Below, one piece after another: positions 33,865-44,659 of a stretch of 64,000 nt of DNA. A program made the translations under genes and the position numbers. Source of the stretch: Kuschelorhynchus macadamiae (taxonomy: Eukaryota > Arthropoda > Insecta > Coleoptera > Curculionidae). Where the stretch lies: assembly GCA_030620095.1 (NCBI GenBank), contig JAUTXW010002182.1:62001-126000 (forward strand). The letters are read 5' to 3'. The notes under the pieces were generated by a model that saw only the letters and a program-made list of their open reading frames with translations, made no database searches and was not told where the DNA came from. How positions within the stretch are numbered: the stretch's first letter is position 1; every line of letters starts with the position of its first letter.

Positions 33865-34818
33865 TATATCGTCAGCAAATTTAAGCGTGCAAATCTGTAT
33901 CTATGGGTAACAAATAGTTCAGAGTATTAAACAAAATTATAACTTCAATAACGCTGTAAAATGTTTCTGTCGCGATTTTCGTTATCAATATTGTATCCGC
34001 TTCTAAGCTACGATTTTTCTGATTTTTTTTTGCCAATATCGTGAAGTCATTTTTAATATTAATTATACAAATATCTATAAGTTTTAATACCATTCTTAAA
34101 CGAAATAAATAAGAGGCTAATTTATTTGATAAATCTCCATTAGAAATTTTAAAACACTAAACTTGACCAATTCCAGCCAGGGTGGCAGAACCGTGGTCCG
34201 GGAGTCACAATTCATTAGTTAGGAGCCTTGTCAAACAACGTTAGGAGGGTATTTGGCCCCTTAGGTTTCGCAGCTCAATTGAGCCGACTCATTGAGCTGA
34301 CTCAGTAAAGTGAGCCAGAGTCAGTAAAGTGCATCATTAAAATGAGTTACATATCCCATCTCTACAAACTTGTCTTCATTTGAATAGGGAATACCGGCCA
34401 TTTTCAACAGGTCTCGACAATTTGTGTGTCAGATTTATGATTTTGTTGATAGAAAAAGCATAAGTAAAGCCAGAGCCCACTTTGGTTGAACTCGTGTATT
34501 TTATTTGATTATTTTACATATTTAAAAATTCTTAAAAATTTATACACAGGTTTCAAAAAATCGGGCCACTGATTAATCACGATTTTGCTCAAACCGTTTG
34601 ACGTAAAAAGCTGAATTTCAGCATAGAGGTTGATTGCAGGATAAGAGGGGATGTTTCAAAAATCAAATTTCACAAATATTACAATTTTAAGTTATGTGGT
34701 AAATAATGAATGTGTTTGAAACCACTGACATCCTATTTGATGGAAACGACAAAGTATAACTAAAAGTATCGTGAACCTAATTGATCGATTTAAATCTTTA
34801 TCTTTATCATTCAATTTC
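33865..34818. other. Worn mariner fragments, otherwise no gene
   Basis: On the - strand, 33950-34030 and 34375-34440 resemble the transposase N-terminus at 39807-40382 (shared words AAAATGTTTCTGTC near 33958 and ATACCGGCCATTTTC near 34391). The latter encodes a start like MAGIPYSNED. The rest, including GAGCCGACTCATTGAGCTGA near 34280, shows nothing I can assign. Confidence 0.45.
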
Positions 34819-35807
34819 CAGTGGTGGCTCTTCTATAGGGTAATTTAATTCAATCAATGTTGTAACAAAACGCGAACCTTGGGAAAAGTTAAATATGCTA
34901 CACTAGGCTTAATAAAATACACTATACTAAGCTAGGCTGGGCAGTCTTAATTGCCCTGATTACCCTAAAGCTTGACGAAAGAACCCGAAGATTTCACAGC
35001 TACCGAGCGGTAGCCGAACGTGATAGCAAATGGAATATGAAATCGCGATTTGGGTCATCAGCCGGTCTCTTCATAATTCGATCGATCGGTCGCGGCATCA
35101 CGTCGCCATGCGGAAGTTCAGTGGTCGCGCGGTCGATATTCTAACTCGATATTGTTTCGGACGTTTTTAATCGACGTAAATTGATTTATATACTGTTTTT
35201 TGTAATTGTATATTTTTATGATCCATATGTGAGTTGGAAATATACAGGAAATAAAATGTTGGTAGTGACTAGTGCAAAAAAATAAATAACTAAAAAGCGC
35301 TTACGAACTTAATTTTGCAAAAATAACCAATTTTAGGGTGGCCTATGTTTGAGTTGTGAATGTAGATGAAATAAAATGTCGATAGTGCAAAAAATTAAAC
35401 AACTAAAGAGTGCTAACGAACTTAACAAGGTAAGTGGTCACAATTTGCCAGAACTTAGTATACGATAAAGTAGTAAAGACAAAAATAAAGAGGTTCATCG
35501 AAACTTTCGCAAAAGTATGTACGATTTAGCTAACTGCATATCCAGTTAGCTAAATGGTTGTGAAGTTTCTAATTCAGTTTACTGTTAAGTTCGTTTGTTG
35601 TTTTCTAAGAACTCGCCGGACTCATTATGGTGCAAAGCCGATGTTAAAGACTTAAACCACTTAAAAGAAAAAATAAAAAAACATGCACCTGAAATTCAAT
35701 AGAATTTAAAGCTCAAATTAAAGATAAGATATTTATTTTTTTATAAGTATGCCTATTTTTAAATTTGTTATTGACCTCCCAATATAATTCACCACGAGCC
35801 GCCACTG
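34819..35807 (+). mobile_element. hAT fragment, same family as 58560-62134, opposite orientation
   Basis: It begins CAGTGGTGGCTCTTCTATAG and ends, on the - strand, CAGTGGCGGCTCGTGGTGAA. Both ends and internal words (TCGCGGCATCACGTCGCCAT near 35090, AAAGAGGTTCATCGAAACTT near 35488) match the larger hAT at 58560-62134. A short + strand coding piece at 35480-35545 reads KDKNKEVHRNFRKSMYDLAN with a stop before it. The middle of the transposase is deleted. The flanking octamers do not match. It serves as an empty-site control for the mariner insertion in the larger copy. Confidence 0.75.
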
Positions 35808-36068
35808 ACTTTCTCAATTCAGATTTATGTGAATATTCCACTCATGTCCAAATTTTCCCGTAAGACTGGTGGTGTTTTCGAAAAATTGTAGCGGAAATAC
35901 CACGTCGTCTAGGAAACATGGTATTTCCACTTACCTGGTTAGGTGTGGTTACATACCTGACCAAAAAATGAAATCTTGACAATATGAAAGCCGCTTTTGA
36001 GAGACGCTAGAGTCCCTAGAAACTAATTTTTTTTTGTATCTTTCAAACATTTTTGAAAAATTGTCAAT

Positions 36069-37202
36069 ATGAATAATCGCTTTGGGCTAGTTCAAGAAGA
36101 GGAAATTGATGAAAATATAAGTGGAAGCGAACCAAGAAACACCGCTAAATCCAAGAAGAGCATCTGGAGACAGTTTGTCATTCTGCGATGAAAAAAACTA
36201 TACCAGTATCCCAACTAGCAATGCGAAAAATGAACGGGGAGGAATATAAAGGAGGCACGGTAAAAATTATTTGGAATGTGACGGCGAAATTATTGATGGA
36301 AAGGTATTTCAATGAATACAAAATTAAAATAAATCCCTTCTAGGAGATCGAATTCAAATCGGCCCGAGACGCAAAAAATGCCAAAAGGAGACATTTGCAA
36401 GGTATTGAAGGCAAACGCAGAGAATCGGCCGATTTTTTAACATACAATGAATTAAAAAATCTAATCGAAGCTTGTGATGAATCAACTCCAGAGGGTTTAC
36501 AAAAGAAGTGTTTTTTTCTGTTGTCCTATGAATTAGCTTGGAGAGGAGGAGAAGGTGCAAGAGCCGAAACAACTTTTTTCAAAGAAGAATCTGACAACTT
36601 CGGAGGAAAGACAGGTAGAATTCAATACAACCCTGTTTTTTCTAAAACATGTCAAGGTGGTGGCCGAAAACTCGCCGATTCGAAGTGGTTGGTGAGAAAC
36701 GAGAGAAGTCCCAGCTTTTGCCCAGTAAGAATGTATAAAGAATTACAAGATAAAAGGAAAATTATCTCCAACACTCACATGGTTCAAAAACAGCCCAGTA
36801 GGAGAAAACGAGATTTCAACTTGGACAAAAAAATCAGCACAGAAATCAGGCCTCAATACCACAAAAAAATTTACGAACTATTCCCTCAGAGCTACTGCCG
36901 TGTCCAAGCTGGCCAAAAGCTGAATGTCGGAGCAAAACTTGCTAAAAATTACAGGTCATTCGAATGCGAAATCCCTATCAAGTTATTTGCAAATGGATCC
37001 AGATCACCACAAAAAAATTATTGAAAAAATGAGGGAACCTGGAAAAGAACCACCTCAATAGCACGTGCATCCAGCCCCTGTAGCAGCATCACCCAGCACA
37101 AGTACAACTAGTGGTCTGACGGCATCTTCTACGTCGTCGCAAAACAACAATGTGGTTAATAATTATCAGAACTGTACCTTTTATTTTACAATCAATAATT
37201 AA
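36069..37202 (+). pseudogene. Crypton-type tyrosine recombinase, degraded
   Basis: It starts MNNRFGLVQEEEIDENISGS and reads, with frame changes near 36185 and 36345, into an open 209-residue stretch (36395-37024). FLTYNELKNLIEACDESTPE precedes SYELAWRGGE, which holds the first catalytic arginine. After a frame change near 36890 the family sequence continues in another frame with RATAVSKLAK, a TGA in place of glycine, then LLKITGHSNAKSLSSYLQM, which holds the His and tyrosine region. The end is a Ser/Thr-rich tail and NNYQNCTFYFTINN with a stop at 37200-37202. Cryptons move by tyrosine-recombinase strand exchange, so no TIR or target duplication is expected and none is seen. Confidence 0.75.
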
Positions 37203-37833
37203 AATTGAATATTTAGATTTATATTAAGTACTTTTCAATATTTAGACAAATAATTTTATTAGTATATTATTATTCAATTTGTGTTCAATTTGTTACAAAA
37301 TTCAAATTTCTGAACTTGATAAAGGTATGTATTTAATATTCAGTTAATAAAGCTTAGTTTCCCCTGTATTTGATTGGTGGAATATTCCTCTTAAATACCA
37401 TTCGTGCTTAAAAATTAAGCAGATAATTTTCCACTCATGCGTGTTTTTTCTACAAATTTCTCTCTTCGAACTCGGGAAATTATAAGAAAACACGCATTCG
37501 TGAAAAATTATCGGAAATTTTTAAGCACCCGTGGTATTATCCCCGAAAATCTATCCTACATCTATTTTTTCGACGAGAAATTTGGCCAAATCTATAATCA
37601 CAATGTCATACGAGTATTATTAAATACGGAATACCAACATGCTCCCACTCCCCGAGTTTTGATAAGGGTCTTATCAAATCTGATTAAGATGCATTTAATT
37701 GAATTTGCAGTGCTAATATTAGAGAGTTACATTTATTCATTTTTCTTGCCTTTGAATATTTTACAGTTAGTAAAAAATACTCATTAGTCCAATGTTCAGT
37801 GCCCTTTAGTCATATTGAATCGTTATTAATTTT
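37203..37833. other. 5' flank of small gene 2; contains one hairpin
   Basis: Between 37392 and 37540 an imperfect inverted repeat of about 45-60 bp per arm is present (ATTCGTGCTTAAAAATT on the left, AATTTTTAAGCACCCGTGG on the right). The last ~30 bp before 37834 (TATTGAATCGTTATTAATTT) resemble the 5' flank of the gene at 26693. No other coding sequence is seen. Confidence 0.5.
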
Positions 37834-38131
37834 GTGAAGATGACCTCATCCTATTCTGCTGTTGCAGTCGTTGTTCTACTCATATTTTGTACATTATTTT
37901 CGGGAAAGGTGGTAGTAGCAAAGCATCCCAAAGATATGCGGCTGATATTTTACGTTGTACTACTAACATGTGTGCTTATTATAGCCGCAGCTATAGTGAT
38001 GGTGGTATGCTGCTGTAAAGAAATTGACAAACGAAGGTAAGTGCACAAAGCAGCTCTCTTTAGAAAATTTCCTTTACTCTGAACTTCTCTCGTTATGAAT
38101 ATTTTATTTTATTAGGAATAGTGATGTGTGA
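37834..38131 (+). CDS. Small two-exon membrane protein gene, family copy 2
   Basis: Exon 1 is 37834-38036 and ends in phase 2 before GTAAGTG. The intron is 38037-38115 (79 nt, ending TTTTATTAG). Exon 2 adds RNSDV and a TGA at 38129-38131. The 72-residue product has an N-terminal hydrophobic helix (SAVAVVVLLIFCTLFSG), a VAKHPKDMR loop, a second hydrophobic helix (residues about 36-58) and a VVCCCKEIDKRRNSDV tail. Topology, loop, Cys cluster, intron position and tiny last exon match the gene at 26693-26965, although the hydrophobic residues differ. The 3' flank is cut by the mariner inserted at 38171 and resumes at 41025. Function unknown; a membrane location is inferred from the helices. Confidence 0.7.
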
Positions 38132-38737
38132 ACCAATTTATTTCGGTACATAGTTATATAGGAATACATACAGTGTGTCCCAGATTCTCTTCTCTATATA
38201 GGAATCTCCGCTCCTATTATACCTACAGCAAAGGTCAAAGTTTTAGAGGAAACTTATTGCATTCGATATCTGGCTTCCGATTTACGATCGATCAATAAGT
38301 TTAGGAAATATCGGCGAAAAACCGAAAATGGCGGATTTCGTTTTCCGCCAGTTTATCCAGAACGGTAAATTTAACAGCTGTCAAAATGTGACATTATTCG
38401 GACACATTTTTAAGACAAATAAGATGGCGTATACGACACGTCTTCATAGTTTTTTGTTAACCCGCAACCCCTTACGACCGCCATATTGGATTTCCCGATT
38501 TTTGGAAAGAGCCTAAAATTTCCAGTCTAGTGATATCTCACAAGTGCATTAAAGATTTTAGTGTCATCAAAATATCACACTTCGTTAACTAGGTTTCAAT
38601 GTTTTTAAAGGAGGCCATGATTTATTTGTCACAAGATTACATTAATAAGTAGGTAATGTATTGAACGCATTGAATTTTCAACACAACATGAACGTAAATA
38701 ACGACTTAAAAAATTTAAATGACCTTTAACTACTTTG

Positions 38738-40382
38738 TAAGTGAGTAACATTAATTTACAAATCTGCAAAATGACGTCCATTTGCATCGAGACATTTTTG
38801 ACAATTGGTGACTGTTTTTCGTACAACCCTGGTAAATGTATTTCGGTTAATATTTCTAAATGTGTCCAGAACTCTTTGTCTCAGGATTTCTATGGTCACG
38901 GGGGTATCAGGCTGGTCCAACCTGGTTTCTCAAAAGCTCTAGGTAGCTCTGCCCGTTTAGGTTGTAGTCAAACAAAAATGGTCCAATAAGTCGATTTCCT
39001 GAAATGAATAATAATTTATAAATAGGTGCCCAACAGTCAAGAGCGGCAGGGCCGGCCGGGTTGTACTAGAAACTATAAATTATAAAAGAAAAATTAGTAA
39101 GTAGTGTTTTCTTTCCAAAAATAATTATCGAAACATCCCCTAATGAATGAGCTTATATACAGTTGAAACCTATTCAGCTTTATGATGAAAAACAAAAACA
39201 TATTTGGTTAGCGGGAAGTAATAGCCGTAATAAATTATTTTGTTGGTATTGCATATTAATTTCGGAAATACTAAATCAATTTATTTCAGTGATATAATAA
39301 TCTTAAAGAAGAACACCGTGCCTTAATAAAACATAAAATATCAAAAGAACAAACCCCTTGCGCTTTAAAATTTAAATTATACGGAAATACAGCTGAACGC
39401 CATTCTATAAATCACAATGAAAATCGAAAAATAATTCGACATTTCATTAATATGGTATTTTTTTCATAACGCAAGGAACTAGGCTTCCCGGGTAATAATA
39501 AATCATTAAATTCAGACAATCAAAATAATTTTAGAGAATTAGCTAAATCTGCAGAACATTTAGATAAAGTATTAATACATTTATAGAACCCAATTCTATT
39601 TTTATAGATTCTTCAAAACTACAATACAAAATGATTGAATAAAAATGTAAAACAAGATCAAAAAAGTAAGTTGCCTGACTAGAGTAGAACGTTTTACTTT
39701 TTTTTTATTAGATTATACTTTTTTAGTATCATTAAAGATCTAAACGAAAAAAAAAAGATTATTATTTGACCATCATTTGGTGCCTATTTAAAAAAGATTG
39801 GTTAGATTAACTTACCAATGATCCCACACCAAACGTTACTTCCAAATCTGATCTATAGACGTCTCTCTGCCACTTCGTGAGGATTTTGCACAGCCCAATG
39901 GTGACGGTTGTGCCTATTAAAGACTCCACAATTCGTGAACCTGCTCTCTGATTTACAAAATCAGGATTTTCATTACATCTCCTAGTATACCAGTTCAAAT
40001 CAGTTTCCTTAAGTCCTTGTACTATTATGGATTTGAATGGATGGTACTTATTCTTTTTTAAAACTCTCTGTACTGTTGATTTTGGCACTTTAGTTTCCTG
40101 TTCTACAGTTCTTACCGATGCACTAGGGTTTTCGTCGATAGTTTGTAAAATGTTTCTGTCTCGATTTTCATTGTTATTATTGTATCCACTTCTAGGTTGT
40201 TCGAAGGCACCATGGTTAATTAAATTAACTACGATTTTCCTGAATTGGGTTTTATGAGGCTGCCGTCGTTCGAGGAACATCTCCAAATACTTTACTGAGG
40301 TAACGTCGGCGTTTCTGTTTGATTGAAAATACAGAGCTAACATGTCAACCTTTTCTTCATCTGAATACTGAATGCCGGCCAT
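38738..40382 (-). pseudogene. Mariner (DD41D group) transposase, split by a hAT remnant
   Basis: The N-terminus starts at 40382 with MAGIQYSDEEKVDMLALYFQ and has the helix-turn-helix and linker (NRDRNILQTIDENPSASVRT, STVQRVLKKNKYHPFKS). It then degenerates into frame-changed pieces ending near 39807 (VYRSDLEVTFGVG). The C-terminal part appears left of the nested insert, at about 39005-38738, with GPFLFDYNLNGQSYLELLRN and LDANGRHFADL in shifting frames. The catalytic triad is not all present, so the DD41D label rests on similarity of N- and C-terminal motifs. Inactive. Confidence 0.7.
39046..39790 (+). mobile_element. hAT remnant (zf-TTF / DUF4371) nested in the mariner
   Basis: It starts with a hAT-like terminus CAGGGCCGGCCGGGTTG. 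The + strand reads, with breaks, KQKHIWLAGSNSRNKLFCWY (the TTF zinc-finger part), LKEEHRALIKHKISKEQ, CALKFKLYGNTAERHSIN and NHNENRKIIRHFINM. That matches the N-terminal third of hAT proteins such as the one at 29766-28765. The right end is uncertain, near CATCATTTGGTGCCTATTTA (39770-39790). Too decayed to produce anything. Confidence 0.55.
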
Positions 40383-41024
40383 TTTCTATAGATTTTGATA
40401 ATTTATGTGTCAGATTTATAATTTTATTGGGATAAAAGCGTACCTACTACTTACTAAAACACAGCTTTGATACTTTCAACTATTTAACTTAACGTCAAAG
40501 TCAAAATCCATCATGGCCTCCTTAGAAAAGCATTGAGAGCTAACATTACTTTAAATCATGGCCTCCTTAGAAAAAACTGAAACCTAACTTTACGAAGTGT
40601 AATATTTCGATGATACTAATATCTTTAATGCACTTGTGAAATATCACTAGACTGGAAATTTTAGGCTCTTTCCAAAAATCGAAAAACACAATATGGCGGC
40701 TATAAGAAAAATGAAAGTTGAGGCGGGTTGCGGGTTAACAAAAAACAATGAAGACGTGTCGTATACGTCATCTTATTTGTCTTAAAAATGTGTCCGAATA
40801 ACGTCACATTTTTGCAGTTATCAAATTTACCGTTCTGGATATACTGGCTAAAAACGAAATTCTCCATTTTCGGTTTTTCCCCGATATTTCCAAAAACAAT
40901 TGATCGGTCGTAAATCCGAAGCCAGATATCGAATGCAATAAGTTTCCTCTTAAACTTTCCCCATTTAACCTCTACTGTGGGTAGAGAAGAAGAGTGTATA
41001 GAGAAGCGAATCTGGGACACACTG

Positions 41025-41979
41025 TTTATACTGTCTTATCAAATATTTTTATTGGACGCCATTTTGTTTCAATATATTGGATCCTTATCAGTTTCTACCC
41101 ATGCCGCCCTTGATTTTGGGCATAATTTAAAATTAATTCAATAAGCAGTGCCGCATCTACAACCTTTGGGGCTCTACGCCCGCTTGAGCTTACGGGCCCC
41201 CATGGGCCCTATACCCTAAAAGCATTCCAGTCAGGGTAGGATTAATTATTTTCGCCAAAACGTATTTACCGGCTCGTACTTTGTCTTTATATTTCTAAAT
41301 GACTTTTAAAAGAACAATTTATTTCACATATAGAAGGGAATTGTCAAGTGTTAAATGTCAAATGCAACATATGTGGACAGTGTTGCCATATTGCCAGCAG
41401 ATTTTCAAACTGTTTATTTTGGTTAGGTTTGCTGCGCGCCAATAAAATTTTGGGTCTATATTAAAACAAGAATTTTTTTAACAAAACCTATATTGTTAGG
41501 TAAATCTGTCTCGTTATCGTTCGTCAATAAAACTATTATTAAAGCCTATGGTATATGTTTCCAGAAACTCAGGTGAGTTTGGCAATACTGCGCATATTTT
41601 TGTTTCTTTATTTTGTCTAAATCATCATAATAAAAAAGAGGGAAATGTTACACAGACTATCATTTAAAACTAAAAAAAGCGACAAATGCGTGGGTCTGTT
41701 AATAATAATATATAATATAATAATAATATATAAAAATATATAAAATATATTTTTGCAATTAGTTATGGCACACATTTTGAAATCAGTTCATTAAGTAGTT
41801 TTTTCAGGCTTAATTTTTAAGTATTTTATTAAGCCGCCATTTTGTTCCGCCATCTTGGATTCGTACCAAAATTTTACTATAGTGCGGGACACGAAAGAAA
41901 ACCGGGCGGAGTCAATTGGTTTAGGAAGGTCGGCCAAGAAATCTCTTTAAACCAGTGGTGTCTCGTCATTCTTTAAATA
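41025..41979. repeat. 3' flank of small gene 2: units of the ~130-bp repeat, no gene
   Basis: 41038-41150 (TTTTTATTGGACGCCATTTT, GGGCATAATTTAAAATTAAT) and 41765-41885 (TTAAGCCGCCATTTTGTTCC) align in the same orientation with 51590-51712 and 51775-51960. A hAT-like stretch begins CAGTGCCGCATCTACAACCT at about 41146. Near 41878 AGTGCGGGACACGAAAG is found inverted near 49910. Confidence 0.6.
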
Positions 41980-42150
41980 AACTGCTCGTCATAAAAAACG
42001 TAACACCTAGTTTTTTGGGCAATATTTGAAAGGCCATATTTCGAAAAGTACTTAATTGATTTTGAAAAACTTTGCAAAATCTGAAAAGTTGATTCGTTGG
42101 CTCACGTGACTAATTTTGGGAATACGCTATTTGTGATATAGCATATAATA

Positions 42151-44187
42151 CAGGGTGTTAAATAAAGAGATGTTTTTTTTTTCCTAAATTTCATGTCATC
42201 CCCATTTATTGGAGAGTTGAGTTAGAGAGTCGCAATAATTTTTCATATTAACAGTATGTCAATACCTCGGGCCGTTTTCGAGATTTTGTGGATATCTTAG
42301 CCTACTACGATTATATGGCAATTTTTATAAAATTATTGTTATTCTACAGTTTATTCTTAAAAATTTACAAAAATCTTTTGTAACTTAATTTACTTTAAAT
42401 GATAATTTAATAAATGATTTAAACAAAATAACGAACCCATATTGTCACGTTAAAGCAACAAAGAGAATTAATATTTTGTTGGCCCACCGCCTACACGTAG
42501 AACGTCTGCTACCCTATTTGGCATGCTGTTTACCAAGTCTGCAATAAAATCTTGAGGAATAGCCTCCCATTCTAACCGCACTGCATTTGCCAAATTATTC
42601 AAATTGTTTATTACATACTCACCTGCATTTATCTTCAGTTTCATCCTACTCCATACATGCTCTATAATATTCATATCAGGAGATCTAGCAGGCCATTCCA
42701 TTCGTTCAATGTTGTTCTCCCTCAAAAATTCTTGAACGACTCTTGCTCTGTGCGGACGAGCATTATCGTCTATCAGTATAAAGTCATTCCCGAAATTTTG
42801 AGCGAAAGGAACAACAATCTCATTTAAGCACCTTTCTCTATATCTCTCATCATTCATACTTTCTCCTATCAACACTATTAAATCAGTCTTACTATTCTGC
42901 ATCACACCGCCCCCTACAGTAATCCCACCACCTCCAACTCCATACCAAAATGCGTCCATCACTTCCATGCATATTAAACCTACATTAATCAGTAAACATG
43001 AACCTATTCCATTCGGCTATTCCCCAATTCGCATGTTCACGTGCCCATCTCCTTCTGGCAGCCCGGTGAACAGCAAGCAAAAGAGGGCAGGCAGCCCTTC
43101 GTCTAGCATGTATGCCATATTCGTGCAATCTTTTACGAACTGTTGCTGATAAAACTTCCACGCCGGTGGCTTCTCGAAGTCCCCTGTTGATGTTGGTTGC
43201 ATTGAGGGTAGGACAACGGTGCACAGACATCCTTATAAAGCGGTTCTGACGTGCGTAGGTTGGTTACCCTGCCGCGACCACTGCGTCCAATGATGCGGTA
43301 AGCAGAGGTCCCGTGTATTGTGTTGCGTTCAATTGCCCTGTATATGGATGTTGGTGTTGAACCCATGATGTCAGCAATGCGACCACTGCGTAAAACCAAT
43401 GTTGCGAATTTGTAATTTTTTTGAAAAAAAGTGAATAAAATACACTTACCTTATAATGTTTGCCAATTCAATTCAATTGCCCTGTATATGGATGTTGGTG
43501 TTGAACCCATGATGTCAGCAATGCCCCGAAAAGACATCCCACGCTGATGCAGTCTAAAACATACAATAAATATGAATGTTTTAGGAATTTGTACATTTTT
43601 TTGAAAAAAAGTGAATAAAATACACTTACCTTATAATGTTTGTCAATTCACGATCCCCAAAACGAACCATTGTTGGATAAATTTTGTTATAAAGATTTGA
43701 ATAACTTTTTATGCTTGTGAAGGTGTAGCGTTTATTTGACAGTACAAAACAAACCAAAAATGCGTATCCATAGCCTACTACGATTATATGGCAATTTCTA
43801 TGAAATTATCGTTACTCTGCAGTTTAGTGTTAAAAATTTACAAACTACAAAATCTATTGATACGTTGACTTTACAGAGTTTTAAGACAGATCATGTGCTA
43901 TAAGTTTACGTATACAAGGTGATTCGTTAAAGTAGAGAACTTGAATTACAGCATGCGCAAAAGATTTTTTTGTAAATTTTTAAGAATAAACTGTAGAATA
44001 ACAACAATTTTATAAAAATTGCCATATAATCGTAGTAGGCTAAGATATCCACAAAATCTCGAAAACGGCCCGAGGTATTGACCTACTGTTAATATGAAAA
44101 ATTATTGCGACTCTCTGACTCAACTCTCCTATAAATGGGGATGACATGAAATTTAGGAAAAAAAACATCTCTTTATTTAACACCCTG
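42151..44187 (-). mobile_element. Tc1-type (DD34E) transposon, 2037 bp
   Basis: The ends are CAGGGTGTTAAATAAAGAGA and its complement TCTCTTTATTTAACACCCTG, flanked by TA (42149-42150, 44188-44189). Inverted repeats extend about 230 bp (through GGCCGTTTTCGAGATTTTGT and TTATATGGCAATTTTTATAA). The transposase on the - strand has the Tc1 DD34E signature. Confidence 0.85.
42468..43670 (-). pseudogene. Tc1 DD34E transposase with an intron and an internal tandem duplication
   Basis: The start ATG is at 43670 (MVRFGDRELTNIIR). A 76-nt intron (43554-43629, GTAAGT...TTTTAG) is followed by LHQRGMSFRGIADIMGSTPT. A tandem copy of the exon 1 end, intron and exon 2 start (about 43330-43470) is inserted and breaks the frame. 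The rest reads GSTPTSIYRAIERNTIHGTS, the HTH part ATGVEVLSATVRKRLHEYGI, WARE...EWNRFMFTD and MDAFWYGVGGGGITVGGGVM. The catalytic pair is in IDDNARPHRARVVQEFL and SPDMNIIEHVWSRMK, with 34 residues between D and E. Further frame changes occur near 43200 and 42970. The C-terminus ends at 42468. Confidence 0.75.
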
Positions 44188-44351
44188 TATTATATGCTCT
44201 ATCACAAATAGCGTATTCCCAAAATTAGTCATGTGAGCCAACGAATCAACTTTTCAGATTGTTTTTCAAAATCAATTAAGTACTTTTCGAAATATGGCCT
44301 TTCAAATATTGCCCAAAAAACTAGGTGTTACGTTTTTTATGACGAGCAGTT

Positions 44352-44659
44352 TAATATGGCACTCCTTTTTGACTATACGCACTTCAGATAATTAAAAAAT
44401 GTAACTATGCTTAATGAACCTTTATCTATATTTGTCTGTTTCCTTTCGTGTTCCGCACTTCTATATTTCTTTTGTGTTGCAAAAACGGCGAACCTTCTAA
44501 TTTTAAAATAATTTAATTTTAATTTTTCTTGATCGATTTACCTATAAATATATTTTTTCTTGAGTTCTGACACTAACGGTTCCCGGGCTACTGCCTACGT
44601 CTACTATTATTGGACCACCCAGTATAGTGATACACGATTTACAAGTCCAAATTTTACAA
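44352..44659. other. No gene; shares a segment with 52610-52700 (inverted)
   Basis: CTAACGGTTCCCGGGCTACT near 44574 is found in inverse orientation near 52652-52670 (GTAGCTCGGGAACCGTTAAT). It belongs to an unclassified repeat. Confidence 0.5.

Larger units (their letters stand above)
38171..41024 (-). mobile_element. DD41D-type mariner with ~440-bp TIRs, inserted in the 3' flank of small gene 2
   Basis: The ends are CAGTGTGTCCCAGATTC and GAATCTGGGACACACTG. The inverted repeats run inward for about 440 bp (to the GGAGGCCATGATTTA segment near 38610 and its complement near 40570). Left flank TA, right flank TT. The third gene copy near 51.5 kb has uninterrupted sequence across this site, so it confirms the insertion. 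Confidence 0.8.
41980..44351. mobile_element. Palindromic element with a Tc1 transposon at its centre
   Basis: Arms 41980-42148 and 44190-44351 are reverse complements (AACTGCTCGTCATAAAAAAC outermost, TAGCATATAA innermost) of 169 and 162 bp, flanked by TA. Removing the inner element and one TA leaves the palindrome GCATATAATATTATATGC at the middle. No coding capacity outside the insert. Confidence 0.75.

Noticed and set aside
34819..35807. A target duplication for the short hAT copy
   Set aside because: The octamers TCAATTTC and ACTTTCTC differ too much, so none is claimed.
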